Assembly: GCF_900113835.1 (NCBI RefSeq)
Contig: NZ_FOQV01000002.1
Location: forward strand, 806,001 to 870,000
Direction of reading: 5' to 3'
DNA length: 64,000 nt
Origin: Allobosea sp. OK403
GTDB lineage: Bacteria > Pseudomonadota > Alphaproteobacteria > Rhizobiales > Beijerinckiaceae
Under the pieces are notes generated by a model. That model searched no databases. It was not told the DNA's origin and saw only the letters and a program-made list of their open reading frames with translations. The position numbers and the translations under genes are program-made. Shown here piece by piece: positions 18,363 to 27,481 of the stretch; position 1 is the first letter of the stretch, and each line of letters opens with the position of its first letter.

Positions 18363-19831
18363 CGAGACTGACGACCACAAGCCTCGCCGGCCTGTCCGCG
18401 AGTATTCGCCGCCCGGCCTATGACCGCTCGCAGCTCAAGCCGGGCATCGTCCATCTGGGTCTCGGCGCTTTCGCCCGCGCCCATCTCGCCGACTATACCG
18501 AAGATGCGCTTGAGCGGGATTTCGGTGCCTGGGGCATCATCGGAGCCAGCCTGCAGCGGCCCGATCAGCGCGACCGGCTGAAACCGCAGGACGGGCTCTA
18601 CACCTTCCTGAAGCGCGCGCCTGCCGGTCCGGAGCTGCGCGTCATCGGCTCCGTCCTCGGTGTGCTCGTCGCGCCCGAGAATCCTGCCACCCTTATCGCC
18701 CGCATGGCCTCGGCCGAGACCCGCATCGTCTCGCTGACGATCACCGAGAAGGGCTATTGCCACGATCCCGCGACTGGCCGGCTCCGGGAGGACCATCCCG
18801 ATATCCTGCACGATCTCGACCATCCCGATGCGCCGCGCTCGGCCATCGGCCTGATCACCGCGGCGCTTGCGATCCGCAAGAAAGAAGGCCTTGCTCCCTT
18901 CACCGCGATGAGCTGCGACAACCTCCCCCATAACGGCAAGGTGCTGCGCGGCCTCATCCGCGACTTCGCCGCCTTGCGCGACGACACGCTCGCCCAATGG
19001 ATCGAGGCCCACAGTGCCTTCCCCTCGACCATGGTCGACCGCATCGTGCCTGCGACGACCGAGGCCGACATAGCCGAGGTCGAGAGCCTGCTCGGGCTGC
19101 ACGACGCCGCCCCCGTCATCGGCGAGCCCTTCCGGCAATGGGCGATCGAAGATGCCTTCGCCATGGGTCGCCCGGCCTGGGGCGAGGTCGGCGCGCAGCT
19201 CGTCCTAGAGGTCGCGCCCTTCGAGTTCATGAAGCTGCGCATGCTCAACGGCGCGCATTCGAGCCTGGCCTATCTCGGCTATCTCGCCGGGCATGAGACG
19301 GTGGCGCAAGCCAGCAGCGATGCAGTCCTCGCCCGCTTCCTGCAGGGCCTCTGGAGCGAGGTCATCCCGACCGTGCCCGCGCCGCAAGGCGTCATGCTCG
19401 CCGATTACGCCTCGGCCCTGCTCGCCCGCTTCCAGAATCCGGCGATCCGCCACCGCACCTGGCAGATCGCCATGGACGGCTCGCAGAAGCTGCCGCAACG
19501 CCTGCTCGGCACGATCCGCGACCGGCTGAAGGCCGGCGCCCCGATCGACCATCTCGCGCTGGGCGTCGCAGCCTGGATGCGTTACGTCACCGGCAGCGAC
19601 GAAAAGGGCGGCGCAATCGACGTGCGCGACCCGTTGGCGGCAGAGTTCGCCAAGCGCGCCGCTTCGGCCGGCCGCGACGCGAAGGCTCTGAGCGGGGCGC
19701 TGCTCGGAATCGAGAGCATCTTCGGCACGGAGCTGCCACGCGAAGCCGCCTTCACCCAAGCGGTAGAGGCTCAGCTCGCGAAACTGTTCGAGCATGGCGC
19801 CAGAGCGACGGCCGCCGCGCTGGCGTCCTAA
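18359..19831 (+). CDS. uxuB: Mannitol dehydrogenase family protein, probable fructuronate reductase
   Basis: The product (490 aa) is a polyol-specific long-chain dehydrogenase. KPGIVHLGLGAFARAHLA is the N-terminal NAD-binding motif, and KLRMLNGAHSSLAYLGYLAG is the central family motif with the catalytic Lys/Asn/His pattern. In a uxaC-kduID context it most likely reduces D-fructuronate to D-mannonate; mannitol or tagaturonate are alternatives. The TTG start at 18359 overlaps the dctM remnant stop; no ATG or GTG occurs before the conserved region. Confidence 0.88.
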   Translation: MTRLTTTSLAGLSASIRRPAYDRSQLKPGIVHLGLGAFARAHLADYTEDALERDFGAWGIIGASLQRPDQRDRLKPQDGLYTFLKRAPAGPELRVIGSVLGVLVAPENPATLIARMASAETRIVSLTITEKGYCHDPATGRLREDHPDILHDLDHPDAPRSAIGLITAALAIRKKEGLAPFTAMSCDNLPHNGKVLRGLIRDFAALRDDTLAQWIEAHSAFPSTMVDRIVPATTEADIAEVESLLGLHDAAPVIGEPFRQWAIEDAFAMGRPAWGEVGAQLVLEVAPFEFMKLRMLNGAHSSLAYLGYLAGHETVAQASSDAVLARFLQGLWSEVIPTVPAPQGVMLADYASALLARFQNPAIRHRTWQIAMDGSQKLPQRLLGTIRDRLKAGAPIDHLALGVAAWMRYVTGSDEKGGAIDVRDPLAAEFAKRAASAGRDAKALSGALLGIESIFGTELPREAAFTQAVEAQLAKLFEHGARATAAALAS

Positions 19832-19852
19832 CAGGTTCACACAGAACCACAG

Positions 19853-19960
19853 CGTCATCCTGGACAAGCCGCGTAAGCGGCGCAGCCCCGGGATCCATCG
19901 GAGGGCTCTGGAACTCTACGATGGATCCCGGGCCGAAGCTTCGCTTCGCCCAGGATGACG
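19853..19960. repeat. Palindromic repeat, CGTCATCC/GGATCCAT family
   Basis: The inverted repeat runs from CGTCATCCTGGAC to GCCCAGGATGACG with the inner pair CCGGGATCCATCG/CGATGGATCCCGG. It has the same orientation as the copies at 29474 and 30837, and the opposite one to the copy at 37403. It forms most of the uxuB to solute-binding-protein gap. Confidence 0.9.
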
Positions 19961-20034
19961 TCGCATATGAGTGCGAACATCCGCTGCTCCGAAAGAGACT
20001 TGCTCGCGCCGCCAAGCTCGCGCCAGATGCACCG

Positions 20035-20868
20035 ATGATGCGCCTGTTCGCCATCCTCGCTCTTGCCGTCTCGAACCTGGTCGCAAGCCAGGCGGCGGCG
20101 CAATCGCGCGTCGTCGTCCCGAATTTCTGGGATCAGCGCATCAGGCTCGACCGGCCCGAGCCCGGCCCGCCCCGCATCGTCCGCTTCCTCACCGATGATG
20201 ATTACCCGCCGCTGCATTTTTCCGCGGCCGACGGCCCGCTGACCGGCTTCTCGGTCGAGCTTGCGCGCGCCGCCTGCGAAAAGCTCGGCTGGACCTGCAC
20301 GGTGCAGGCGCGCCGCTTCGACACCCTGCTCGATTCACTGACTGAGGGACGCGGCGACGTGCTGGCGGCGGCGCTCAACCTCACCCCGCAATTGCGTAGC
20401 CGCTTCGCCGCCAGCCATCTCTATTTCCGCAGCACCGCCCGCCTGGTCACTACGCGCGGCAACGCCCAGATCGATCTCGATCCGCGCACGCTTCAGGGCA
20501 AGCGCATCGCAGTCGTCGGCGGCACTGCGCATCAGGCCTTCCTCGAGCGGCTCCTGCCCTTCGTGCAACGCCGCGAAACCGGCACGCTTGCGGGCGCGAT
20601 CGCAGCGCTGCGCAGCGGAGAGGCCGAATTCGTCTTCGCCGACGGCGTCGCGCTCTCGCTCCTGCTGGCCTCGACCGGTGGCAGCGAACTCGCCTTCACC
20701 GGCGGCCCCTTCCTTGAGAGCCGCTATTTCGGCGAGGGCGTCGGCTTCCTCACGCGCAAGGACGACCTCGCCCTGAAGCGCGGCCTCGACTACGCGCTGC
20801 AATCGCTCTGGGACGACGGGACTTATGCAAGACTCTATCTCCGTTTCTTCCCGGTGAGCCCGTTTTGA
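20035..20868 (+). CDS. Periplasmic solute-binding protein, family 3 type
   Basis: The product (277 aa) has a signal peptide (MMRLFAILALAVSNLVASQAAA, cleavage near AAA-QS) and a bilobed SBP_bac_3 domain (FLTDDDYPPLHFSA, ending in LKRGLDYALQSLWDDGTYARLYLRFF). It looks like a polar amino-acid type receptor. No permease or ATPase gene is next to it, so it either serves a distant ABC importer or is a sensor. The reading frame is open upstream through the repeat, but the signal peptide fixes the start at 20035 or 20038. Confidence 0.85.
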   Translation: MMRLFAILALAVSNLVASQAAAQSRVVVPNFWDQRIRLDRPEPGPPRIVRFLTDDDYPPLHFSAADGPLTGFSVELARAACEKLGWTCTVQARRFDTLLDSLTEGRGDVLAAALNLTPQLRSRFAASHLYFRSTARLVTTRGNAQIDLDPRTLQGKRIAVVGGTAHQAFLERLLPFVQRRETGTLAGAIAALRSGEAEFVFADGVALSLLLASTGGSELAFTGGPFLESRYFGEGVGFLTRKDDLALKRGLDYALQSLWDDGTYARLYLRFFPVSPF

Positions 20869-20874
20869 AAGGCT

Positions 20875-21804
20875 CTACCCCAAACTCCCCGCGAACCGCT
20901 GCGCCAGCCGCTCGCGCCTGAACGCCTCGGTGACGAAATCGACGAAGGCGCGGGTCTTCGCCGGCAGCAGCGTGCGGCTGGCGTAATAGAGCGAAATCGA
21001 ACCGGCATCGGCATACCAGTACGGTAAGAGCCGGATCAGCGCGCCGCTCTCCAGGGCCGCCAATACATCCGGCACCGCGACCAATGTGACCCCGAGCCCG
21101 AACTGCGCCGCGCGACACATCGCAGTGGGATCGTTCAGCACGATCGTCTCCGGCTGCGCGATCGCCATCTCGGCCCCGGTTGCATTGCGCATCGTCCAGT
21201 GCCGCGGGCGGCCCGTGCGAGCCGAGCGCATCACGATCCCGTCCAGCCCGGCGAGATCGGACGGGTCCGTGGGCCAGGCTCGCCCGGCGAGATAGGCCGG
21301 CGACGCCACCGCGATGATATGGGCCGGAGCCAGAGCCCGCGCGACCACGCCGGGTGACAATGCGAACGCAGCGCCGATCGCCGCGTCAAATCCTTCCGCG
21401 ATCAGATCGACCGGTCGGTTCTCGAAACGCCAGTCCAGCCGGATGCGGGGATAACGCGCCAGGAAAGCCGGCAGCAGCGGCAGGATATGGTCGACCCCGA
21501 AAGTTGGACTGAGGCTGACCTTGAGCACACCTGCCGGCTCCCCGCCTTCCTGCACCACGCCGGAGATCGCCGCCTGGAGCGCATCGAGATTGTCGCCGAT
21601 CCCCAGCAGGAAGCTTTCGCCGGCCTCGGTCAACGTCAGCTTGCGCGTCGAGCGCTGGAACAGCCTGACGCCGAGATTGCGCTCCAGCATCGCGACATTG
21701 CGGCTCACCGCAGCCGGCGTCAGCGACAATCGCCGCGCAGCCTCCGAGAAACTCAGTGTCTCCGCGCTGCGGACGAAGGATTCGAGATTGGCGAGCGTCT
21801 CCAT
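20875..21804 (-). CDS. LysR family transcriptional regulator
   Basis: The product (309 aa) has a winged-helix N-terminus (FSEAARRLSLTPAAVSRNVA) and a LysR substrate-binding domain. The start at 21804 (METLANLESFV) is chosen because the 36 residues upstream in frame have no family similarity and overlap the operator. It is transcribed divergently from a small NAD(P)-binding oxidoreductase, and a perfect inverted repeat lies between the two genes. Confidence 0.9.
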   Translation of the reverse strand: METLANLESFVRSAETLSFSEAARRLSLTPAAVSRNVAMLERNLGVRLFQRSTRKLTLTEAGESFLLGIGDNLDALQAAISGVVQEGGEPAGVLKVSLSPTFGVDHILPLLPAFLARYPRIRLDWRFENRPVDLIAEGFDAAIGAAFALSPGVVARALAPAHIIAVASPAYLAGRAWPTDPSDLAGLDGIVMRSARTGRPRHWTMRNATGAEMAIAQPETIVLNDPTAMCRAAQFGLGVTLVAVPDVLAALESGALIRLLPYWYADAGSISLYYASRTLLPAKTRAFVDFVTEAFRRERLAQRFAGSLG

Positions 21805-21810
21805 GCGGCA

Positions 21811-21833
21811 ATTTTCAACATATGCTTGAAAAT
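21811..21833. promoter_or_regulatory. Perfect 8-bp inverted repeat, likely LysR operator
   Basis: ATTTTCAA and TTGAAAAT flank a 7-bp centre (CATATGC), just outside the lysR start codon and 79 bp before the divergent gene. Position and AT-rich symmetric form fit an autoregulatory LysR box. Confidence 0.65.
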
Positions 21834-21911
21834 AATTCCAGCTATTCCCGGCTAATCCGGGACAATGAAACGGGCGATATCCGTTCCACCAACAGAACGG
21901 AGCTTTTCCCA

Positions 21912-22514
21912 ATGACCACCATCGGCATCATCGGCGCAGGCCATATCGGCCAGGCCTTCGCCAAGACCCTCGCCCGGAACGGCCTCAACGCCACCATCGC
22001 CAATAGCCGCGGCCCAGCCTCTCTCGCAGAGCTCATCGCGGAACTCGGTCCCAACATCAAAGCCGGCACACGCGAGGAAGCGGCGAAGGCCGATATCGTC
22101 CTCATCGCGGTCAACTGGTCGAAGCTGCCTGGCGCGCTCGCCGGCCTGCCGGACTGGAATGGCCGCATCGTGATCGACGCCAACAACCCGATCGAGGCAC
22201 CGTTGTTCAAGCCGGCTGAGCTGAACGGTCGCCTCTCCAGCGAGATCGTCGCCGATCTCGTCCCGGGCGCGCGGCTGGTCAAAGCCTTCAACCATCTCAT
22301 AGCGAAACAGCTGGAAGCAGATCCCAAGGCCGAGGGCGGCCGGCGCGTGCTGTTCTATTCCGGCGACGACGCCAAGGCCAAGGCAGAGGTCGCCGCCCTG
22401 ATCGACAGCCTCGGCTTCTTCGGCATCGATCTCGGCCCGCTCGCGCTCGGCGCGCACCTCGCCCAGTTCCCCGGCGGCCCGCTGCCGATCCACAATCTGG
22501 TCAAATTCGACTGA
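21912..22514 (+). CDS. NADPH-dependent F420 reductase-like NAD(P)-binding protein
   Basis: The product (200 aa) has a Rossmann fold with GIIGAGHIGQAFAKTLARNG at the N-terminus, VIDANNPIE in the middle, and LVKAFNHL. It belongs to the short NADP oxidoreductase/F420-reductase-like family, which in proteobacteria works on NAD(P) with unknown partners. It is divergent from lysR and probably its target. The last 14 bp overlap the 3' end of the convergent M20 gene. Confidence 0.85.
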   Translation: MTTIGIIGAGHIGQAFAKTLARNGLNATIANSRGPASLAELIAELGPNIKAGTREEAAKADIVLIAVNWSKLPGALAGLPDWNGRIVIDANNPIEAPLFKPAELNGRLSSEIVADLVPGARLVKAFNHLIAKQLEADPKAEGGRRVLFYSGDDAKAKAEVAALIDSLGFFGIDLGPLALGAHLAQFPGGPLPIHNLVKFD

Positions 22515-23676
22515 CCGGCGTGTTGGAGAGTTCGCCCTCCAGCGACTGCTTCGCGACCGCAGCGAGCCATCCTGCCGTCGCCGGCAGGATGGCGTCGTTG
22601 AAATTGTAGCGGTCATTGTGCAATTCGCCGCCATCCTTGGCGGGGCCGTTGCCGACCCAGACATAGGCGCCGGGCCGGTGCTGCAGGAAATAGGTGAAGT
22701 CCTCGCCCGTCGTGCTGGCCGGCATGTCGCGCCTGACGGTCAGGCCAGCAGCCCTGCCGGCAGTGGCTGCGATCTCCTCCTCCAGCGGCGTGTTGATGGT
22801 GGCAAGTCCGCCGGTGATGAAGGCGGCCTCCGCCGTCATCTCATAGGTCGCGGCAATGTTCGCGGAGATGTCGCGCAGGCGCTGCACGACCCGGTCGCGC
22901 ACCGCCGGCTTGAAGGTGCGGTAGGTGCCTTCGATCCAGACGCTGGTCGGGATCTGGTTCGACGCCAGGCCGCCATGCACCTGCCCGATCGAGACCACGG
23001 CCGAATCCATCGGATCGACATTGCGCGCCACGATCGTCTGCAGCGCCACGATGAGATGCCCCATGGCGGTGACGGGATCGCGCGTCAGATCGGGCTTTGC
23101 GGCATGGCCGGCGACCCCGTGCAATGTGATCTTGAAGCGCCCGGGCTCGGCCATCACCGGGCCGCGATGCACGGCGACCGTGCCCGCCTCCAGCCCTGGC
23201 CAATTGTGCAGGCCAAAGACGCGCTCCATCGGAAAGCGTTCGAAGACGCCGTCGGCGATCATTGCGCGCGCGCCCTGGCCGTTCTCCTCCGAGGGCTGGA
23301 ACAGGAACTGCACCGTGCCGCTCCAGTTTTCGTCCTTCGCCAGCAGGGCGGCCGCGCCGAGCAATGAGACGGTGTGGCCGTCATGGCCGCAGGCATGCAT
23401 GACATTCGCAGTGCCGGATTTGTAAGGCAGGTCATTCGCCTCGTTGATCGGCAGCGCATCCATATCGGCGCGCAGGCCGACCGAGCGGTCGGAGGTCCCG
23501 CGCTTGAGCGTCGCGACCACGCCATTGCCGCCGACGCCGGCAGTGAACGGCACGCCAAGCTCTGCCAGCTTCGCCTGCACGAAGGCGCTGGTCGCACTTT
23601 CCTGAAGCGAAAGCTCCGGATGGGCATGCAGATGGCGCCGCCATGCGGTCAGTTTGTCGAGGAGATCACGATCCAA
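22501..23676 (-). CDS. M20 family metallo-amidohydrolase (hippurate hydrolase type)
   Basis: The product (391 aa) is an M20D amidohydrolase acting on N-acyl amino acids or amino acid conjugates. RRHLHAHPELSLQE is the usual N-terminus, MHACGHDGHTVSLLGAA provides metal ligands near residue 100, and FLFQPSEENGQGARAMIADG carries the catalytic Glu pair. No signal peptide is visible, so it is cytoplasmic. The upstream 167-bp gap to lysS serves as a divergent promoter region; no clear operator was seen. Confidence 0.9.
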   Translation of the reverse strand: MDRDLLDKLTAWRRHLHAHPELSLQESATSAFVQAKLAELGVPFTAGVGGNGVVATLKRGTSDRSVGLRADMDALPINEANDLPYKSGTANVMHACGHDGHTVSLLGAAALLAKDENWSGTVQFLFQPSEENGQGARAMIADGVFERFPMERVFGLHNWPGLEAGTVAVHRGPVMAEPGRFKITLHGVAGHAAKPDLTRDPVTAMGHLIVALQTIVARNVDPMDSAVVSIGQVHGGLASNQIPTSVWIEGTYRTFKPAVRDRVVQRLRDISANIAATYEMTAEAAFITGGLATINTPLEEEIAATAGRAAGLTVRRDMPASTTGEDFTYFLQHRPGAYVWVGNGPAKDGGELHNDRYNFNDAILPATAGWLAAVAKQSLEGELSNTPVSRI

Positions 23677-23843
23677 GGCGGTGTCCTTTCAGGCGAAGCA
23701 GATATTAGCCTATACCCGCTCAGGGCATCGACAAGCCGCCGCAGCGGATGCCCCGTCCCAGCGACATGCATTGACGCCCCCCTTGGCGATCTGCCAAAGC
23801 CCGAGGCTCATTTTTCCAATTCCTGGAGAGGACCGCCCTGATC

Positions 23844-25553
23844 ATGCCCGCCTTCGACCCCGCCCTTGTTGACGCCGCCCAGCGTTCGGCCGCCTGGCCG
23901 TTCGAGGAAGCACGCAAGCTCGTCGCGCGGATCGAGAAATCGGGCAAGAAAGAGGTGCTGTTCGAGACCGGCTACGGACCGTCGGGCCTGCCGCATATCG
24001 GCACTTTCGGCGAGGTCGCGCGCACCTCGATGGTGCGCCATGCCTTCCGCGTGCTGACGGGCGATGCCGTTCCCACGCGCCTGATCGCCTTCTCCGACGA
24101 CATGGACGGGCTTCGCAAGGTGCCCGACAACATGCCCAACAAGGAGCTGCTCGCCGCCAATCTGGGCAAGCCGCTGACCGAGGTGCCCGACCCCTTCGGC
24201 ACGCATGACTCGTTCGGGCGCCACAACAATGCCCGCCTGCGCGCCTTTCTCGACCAGTTCGGCTTCGATTACGAGTTCAAGTCATCGACCGATGCCTACA
24301 GGGCCGGCGAGTTCGACGCGACGCTGCTGAAGATCCTCGCCCGCTACGACGCGGTGATGAAGATCATGCTGGCGACATTGCGCGAGGAGCGCGCCGCGAC
24401 CTACTCGCCCTTCCTGCCTATCCACCCCAGGACCCGCGTGGTCATGCAGGTGCCGATCGACGAGGTCGACGTCGCGGCCGGTACCATCGCCTGGGCCGAT
24501 CCGGTCACGAGCGAGCGCTTCGTCACGCCCGTCACCGGCGGCCATGTCAAGCTGCAGTGGAAGCCGGATTGGGCGATGCGCTGGACGGCGCTCGGCATCG
24601 ATTACGAGATGGCCGGCAAGGATTTGATCGATTCGGTCAAGGTCTCCTCGGCGATCACGCGCGCGCTCGATGCAACCCCGCCCGAGGGCTTCAACTACGA
24701 ACTCTTCCTCGACGAGCAGGGCCAGAAGATCTCGAAGTCGAAGGGCAACGGCCTGACCATCGACGAGTGGCTGACCTATGCCAGCCCCGAGAGCCTGTCG
24801 CTGTTCATGTATTCGCGTCCGCGCGAGGCCAAGAAGCTGCATTTCGACGTCATTCCGCGCGCGGTCGACGAATATCTGCAGTTCCTCAATGGCTATGAGC
24901 GCCAGGACTGGAAGAACCGCCTCGGCAACCCGGCCTGGCACATCCACAATGGCGAGCCGCCCCAGCCGGAAATCATCGCCACCGGGGAAGGCGAGAACGC
25001 AACCAGGACGCAGATCACCTTCGGCCTGCTGATGAACCTCGTCGCGGTGGCGAATTCCGAGGACAAGAGCGTGCTCTGGGGCTTCCTGCAGCGTTATTCG
25101 CCAGCGATCTCGCCTGCCACCCATCCGCGCCTCGACGCGCTGGTCGGCTACGCGATCGCCTATTTCCGCGATTTCGTGAAGCCGGCGAAGACCTACCGCG
25201 CCGCCGACGAGACCGAACGCGCGGCTTTCCTCGCGCTGGACGCCGCACTCGCAGCCCTGCCACCGGGCGCCACCGCCGAAATGGTCCAGGACACGGCGCT
25301 CGATGTCGCCCGCGCGGTTCCGCGCTACCAGAACCTCACCGCCAAGGGCGCGACGCCCGAGCGGCCCGGCGTCAGCGGCGACTGGTGGAAGGCGATCTAC
25401 CAGGTGCTGTTCGGCGAGGATCAGGGCCCACGCTTCGGCTCTTTTGTGGCGATCTACGGCATCCCCGAGACCCGCGCGCTGATCGCCAAAGCGCTTGCCG
25501 GCGAATTGGTGAGCGAACATGCGGCCTTCGTCGAGGCGCGCAAGGCGGGGTGA
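23844..25553 (+). CDS. lysS: Lysyl-tRNA synthetase, class I
   Basis: The product (569 aa) is the archaeal-type class I LysRS that charges tRNA-Lys. The HIGH-type motif is [13 protein letters not shown], and the KMSKS-type motif is [10 protein letters not shown]. The long C-terminal helical domain is complete. Class I LysRS is normal in many alphaproteobacteria, so this is not evidence of recent transfer. It stands alone, with a repeat copy right after its stop. Confidence 0.95.
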   Translation: MPAFDPALVDAAQRSAAWPFEEARKLVARIEKSGKKEVLFETGYGPSGLPHIGTFGEVARTSMVRHAFRVLTGDAVPTRLIAFSDDMDGLRKVPDNMPNKELLAANLGKPLTEVPDPFGTHDSFGRHNNARLRAFLDQFGFDYEFKSSTDAYRAGEFDATLLKILARYDAVMKIMLATLREERAATYSPFLPIHPRTRVVMQVPIDEVDVAAGTIAWADPVTSERFVTPVTGGHVKLQWKPDWAMRWTALGIDYEMAGKDLIDSVKVSSAITRALDATPPEGFNYELFLDEQGQKISKSKGNGLTIDEWLTYASPESLSLFMYSRPREAKKLHFDVIPRAVDEYLQFLNGYERQDWKNRLGNPAWHIHNGEPPQPEIIATGEGENATRTQITFGLLMNLVAVANSEDKSVLWGFLQRYSPAISPATHPRLDALVGYAIAYFRDFVKPAKTYRAADETERAAFLALDAALAALPPGATAEMVQDTALDVARAVPRYQNLTAKGATPERPGVSGDWWKAIYQVLFGEDQGPRFGSFVAIYGIPETRALIAKALAGELVSEHAAFVEARKAG

Positions 25554-25557
25554 CCTT

Positions 25558-25645
25558 CGTCATTGCGAGCGTGAGCCGAAGCAATCCAGCAGGGCTCGCG
25601 CAGTCCCCACCGGATTGCTTCGTCGCTGTCGCTCCTCGCAAGGGT
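25558..25645. repeat. Palindromic repeat, GTCATTGCGAG / GAAGCAATCC family, degenerate
   Basis: The left end CGTCATTGCGAGC and inner pair GAAGCAATCC/GGATTGCTTC are intact, but the right end reads CTCCTCGCAAGGG instead of CGCAATGACG. It is a decayed copy of the elements at 9639 and 54477. Confidence 0.85.
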
Positions 25646-25672
25646 GAAAACAGTGCAGCGGGAGCAAACTGA

Positions 25673-26356
25673 ATGACCGATGCCGCCGAAGCCGTCGAGC
25701 GCGCCATCGCCTCCCGCCGCGCCGTCCGCGCCTTCCTGCCCGATCCTGTCGAGCCCGCGCTCATCCGCCGCATCCTGGCGGTCGCGGCGCAGGCGCCGAG
25801 CGGCACCAATATGCAGCCCTGGAAGGTCCGTGTGATCGGCCCCGACAGCCGCGCCCGGCTGGAAGCCGGCCTGCTCGCAGCGCTGGATTCGCCGGACCTG
25901 CCGGCAGCAGAAGAGTATCGCTACTATCCCGAGAGCTTCCGCGAGCCCTATCTCTCGCGTCGCCGCAAGGTCGGCTGGGATCTCTACGGCCTGCTCGGCG
26001 TCAAGAAGGGCGATGTCGCGGGCATGAGGCGTCAGACCGCGGCAAACTTACGTTTCTTCGACGCGCCGGTCGCGCTGATGGTCACGATAGACCGCGATCT
26101 CGAAATCGGCTCATGGCTCGATCTCGGCATGTTCGTCCAGAACATCCTGATCGCGGCACAGGGGCATGGGCTGAACTCCTGCCCGCAGGCGATCTTCGCC
26201 CGCTTCCACCCGGTGGTGCGGCGCGAGCTCGCCATCCCCGAGAACGAGGTGGTGGTCTGCGGTATCGCCATCGGCAAGGCCGATCCCGACGCTCCCGCCA
26301 ATGCTCTCGTGCCGGAGCGCGAACCGGTCGAGGCGTTCACGACCTGGCTCGCTTAG
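25673..26356 (+). CDS. Nitroreductase family protein
   Basis: The product (227 aa) is an FMN-dependent NAD(P)H nitroreductase-like enzyme. IASRRAVRAFLPDPV is the FMN phosphate motif near the N-terminus, followed by AQAPSGTNMQPWKVRVIG and, in the C-terminal half, GLNSCPQAIFARFHPVVR. It probably reduces a nitro, quinone or enone compound; the specific substrate is unknown. It stands alone and is convergent with the DUF808 gene. Confidence 0.88.
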   Translation: MTDAAEAVERAIASRRAVRAFLPDPVEPALIRRILAVAAQAPSGTNMQPWKVRVIGPDSRARLEAGLLAALDSPDLPAAEEYRYYPESFREPYLSRRRKVGWDLYGLLGVKKGDVAGMRRQTAANLRFFDAPVALMVTIDRDLEIGSWLDLGMFVQNILIAAQGHGLNSCPQAIFARFHPVVRRELAIPENEVVVCGIAIGKADPDAPANALVPEREPVEAFTTWLA

Positions 26357-26367
26357 AGAATGCGTTA

Positions 26368-26396
26368 TCAGATCAGGTCGATCCGACCTGATCTGA
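26368..26396. terminator. Perfect 13-bp hairpin between convergent genes
   Basis: TCAGATCAGGTCG and CGACCTGATCTGA flank a 3-nt loop (ATC). It lies 12 bp after the nitroreductase stop and 6 bp before the DUF808 stop. There is no T-tract, so it may act as a bidirectional terminator or 3'-end stabiliser rather than a classical intrinsic terminator. Confidence 0.6.
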
Positions 26397-26402
26397 GCAG
26401 AC

Positions 26403-27398
26403 TCACGCGCCGGGCTGGCTATCGAGCGAAGCCTTCGGCGCGCTCTTCCTGATGCTCTTCAGGAACGGCGCGACGCCAAAATGCATGGCGAGGACCGCGA
26501 CCGCGCCGATCAGCAATCCCAACACCGCCGAGAGCCCCGCCGTCACCAGCCATTCGACCGCAGCCGCGAGCATAGCCACGACGCGGCCACCTGCCGTCGC
26601 GAGATCGTGGATGACGTGTTCGAGCCCGGCCAACCCATAGCCGGCAAAGCCGTGAATGATGATGCCGCCGCCGACCCAGAGCATGGCGATCGTGCCGATT
26701 GCGCCGAGAAGGTTGAGGAAATACGGCATGCCGACCACGAGGCTCCGACCCAACAGGCGCACGGGCGCAAAGCGCCGCTTCGCCAGCGCCACGCCGGCAT
26801 CGTCCGCCTTCACGATCAGCGCGACAATGCCATAGACGAAAGCGGTCATGCCGAGACCGACGACGGCCATCACCACCGCCTGCGTCCAGAATGACGAGCC
26901 GGAGACGCTGGCGAGCGTGATCGCCATGATCTCGGCGGAGAGGATGAGATCGGTCTTGATCGCGCCGCTGATCTTCTCGTTCTCGAGCGCCTTGGGGTCG
27001 AGCGGTTCAGCCTCAGCCGCCGTTTCGCCATGCCCGGCATGCGGCAGGAAGCGCTCGATCAGCTTTTCCGCGCCCTCATAACAGAGATAGACGCCACCGA
27101 TCATCAGCAGCGGCGTGATCGCCCAGGGCGCAACCAGCGTCAGCATCAGTGCCGCAGGCAGCAGGATCAGGAGCTTGTTCTTGAGCGAACCGAGCGCGAT
27201 CCGCCAGATGATCGGCAATTCGCGATCGGCCGCGAAGCCGACCGCATAGCGCGGCGTCACCGCCGTATCGTCGATGACAATGCCGGCGGCCTTGGCTCCG
27301 GCCTTCGTCGCCTGCGCTGCGGCGTCGTCGAGCGAAGCAGCAGCGACATGGGCAAGGCCCGCGATGTCGTCCAGCAGGGCGAACAGACCTGAACTCAC
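26403..27398 (-). CDS. DUF808 family inner-membrane protein (YedI-like)
   Basis: The product (331 aa) has the family N-terminus SSGLFALLDDIAGLAHVAAASLDDAAAQATKAG and several membrane helices (LLILLPAALMLTLVAPW; AVVMAVVGLGMTAFVYGIVALI; and a long C-terminal hydrophobic pair). The GTG at 27398 is preceded at 5 nt by GGGAGG, and family members begin right here; a longer frame up to 27440 lacks support. Function unknown in all bacteria. Confidence 0.85.
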   Translation of the reverse strand: MSSGLFALLDDIAGLAHVAAASLDDAAAQATKAGAKAAGIVIDDTAVTPRYAVGFAADRELPIIWRIALGSLKNKLLILLPAALMLTLVAPWAITPLLMIGGVYLCYEGAEKLIERFLPHAGHGETAAEAEPLDPKALENEKISGAIKTDLILSAEIMAITLASVSGSSFWTQAVVMAVVGLGMTAFVYGIVALIVKADDAGVALAKRRFAPVRLLGRSLVVGMPYFLNLLGAIGTIAMLWVGGGIIIHGFAGYGLAGLEHVIHDLATAGGRVVAMLAAAVEWLVTAGLSAVLGLLIGAVAVLAMHFGVAPFLKSIRKSAPKASLDSQPGA

Positions 27399-27481
27399 GG
27401 AGGCCTCCCATGCCGGTTCTGCCGCAATGCAGCGAAACAAGCATGAATGGCCCTGATATGACAGCGCCGGAGCAGGGAGCG

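Noticed and set aside
23844-25553. Class I lysyl-tRNA synthetase as a horizontal transfer from archaea
   Set aside because: Class I LysRS is the normal enzyme in many alphaproteobacteria and the gene has the same base composition as its neighbours.
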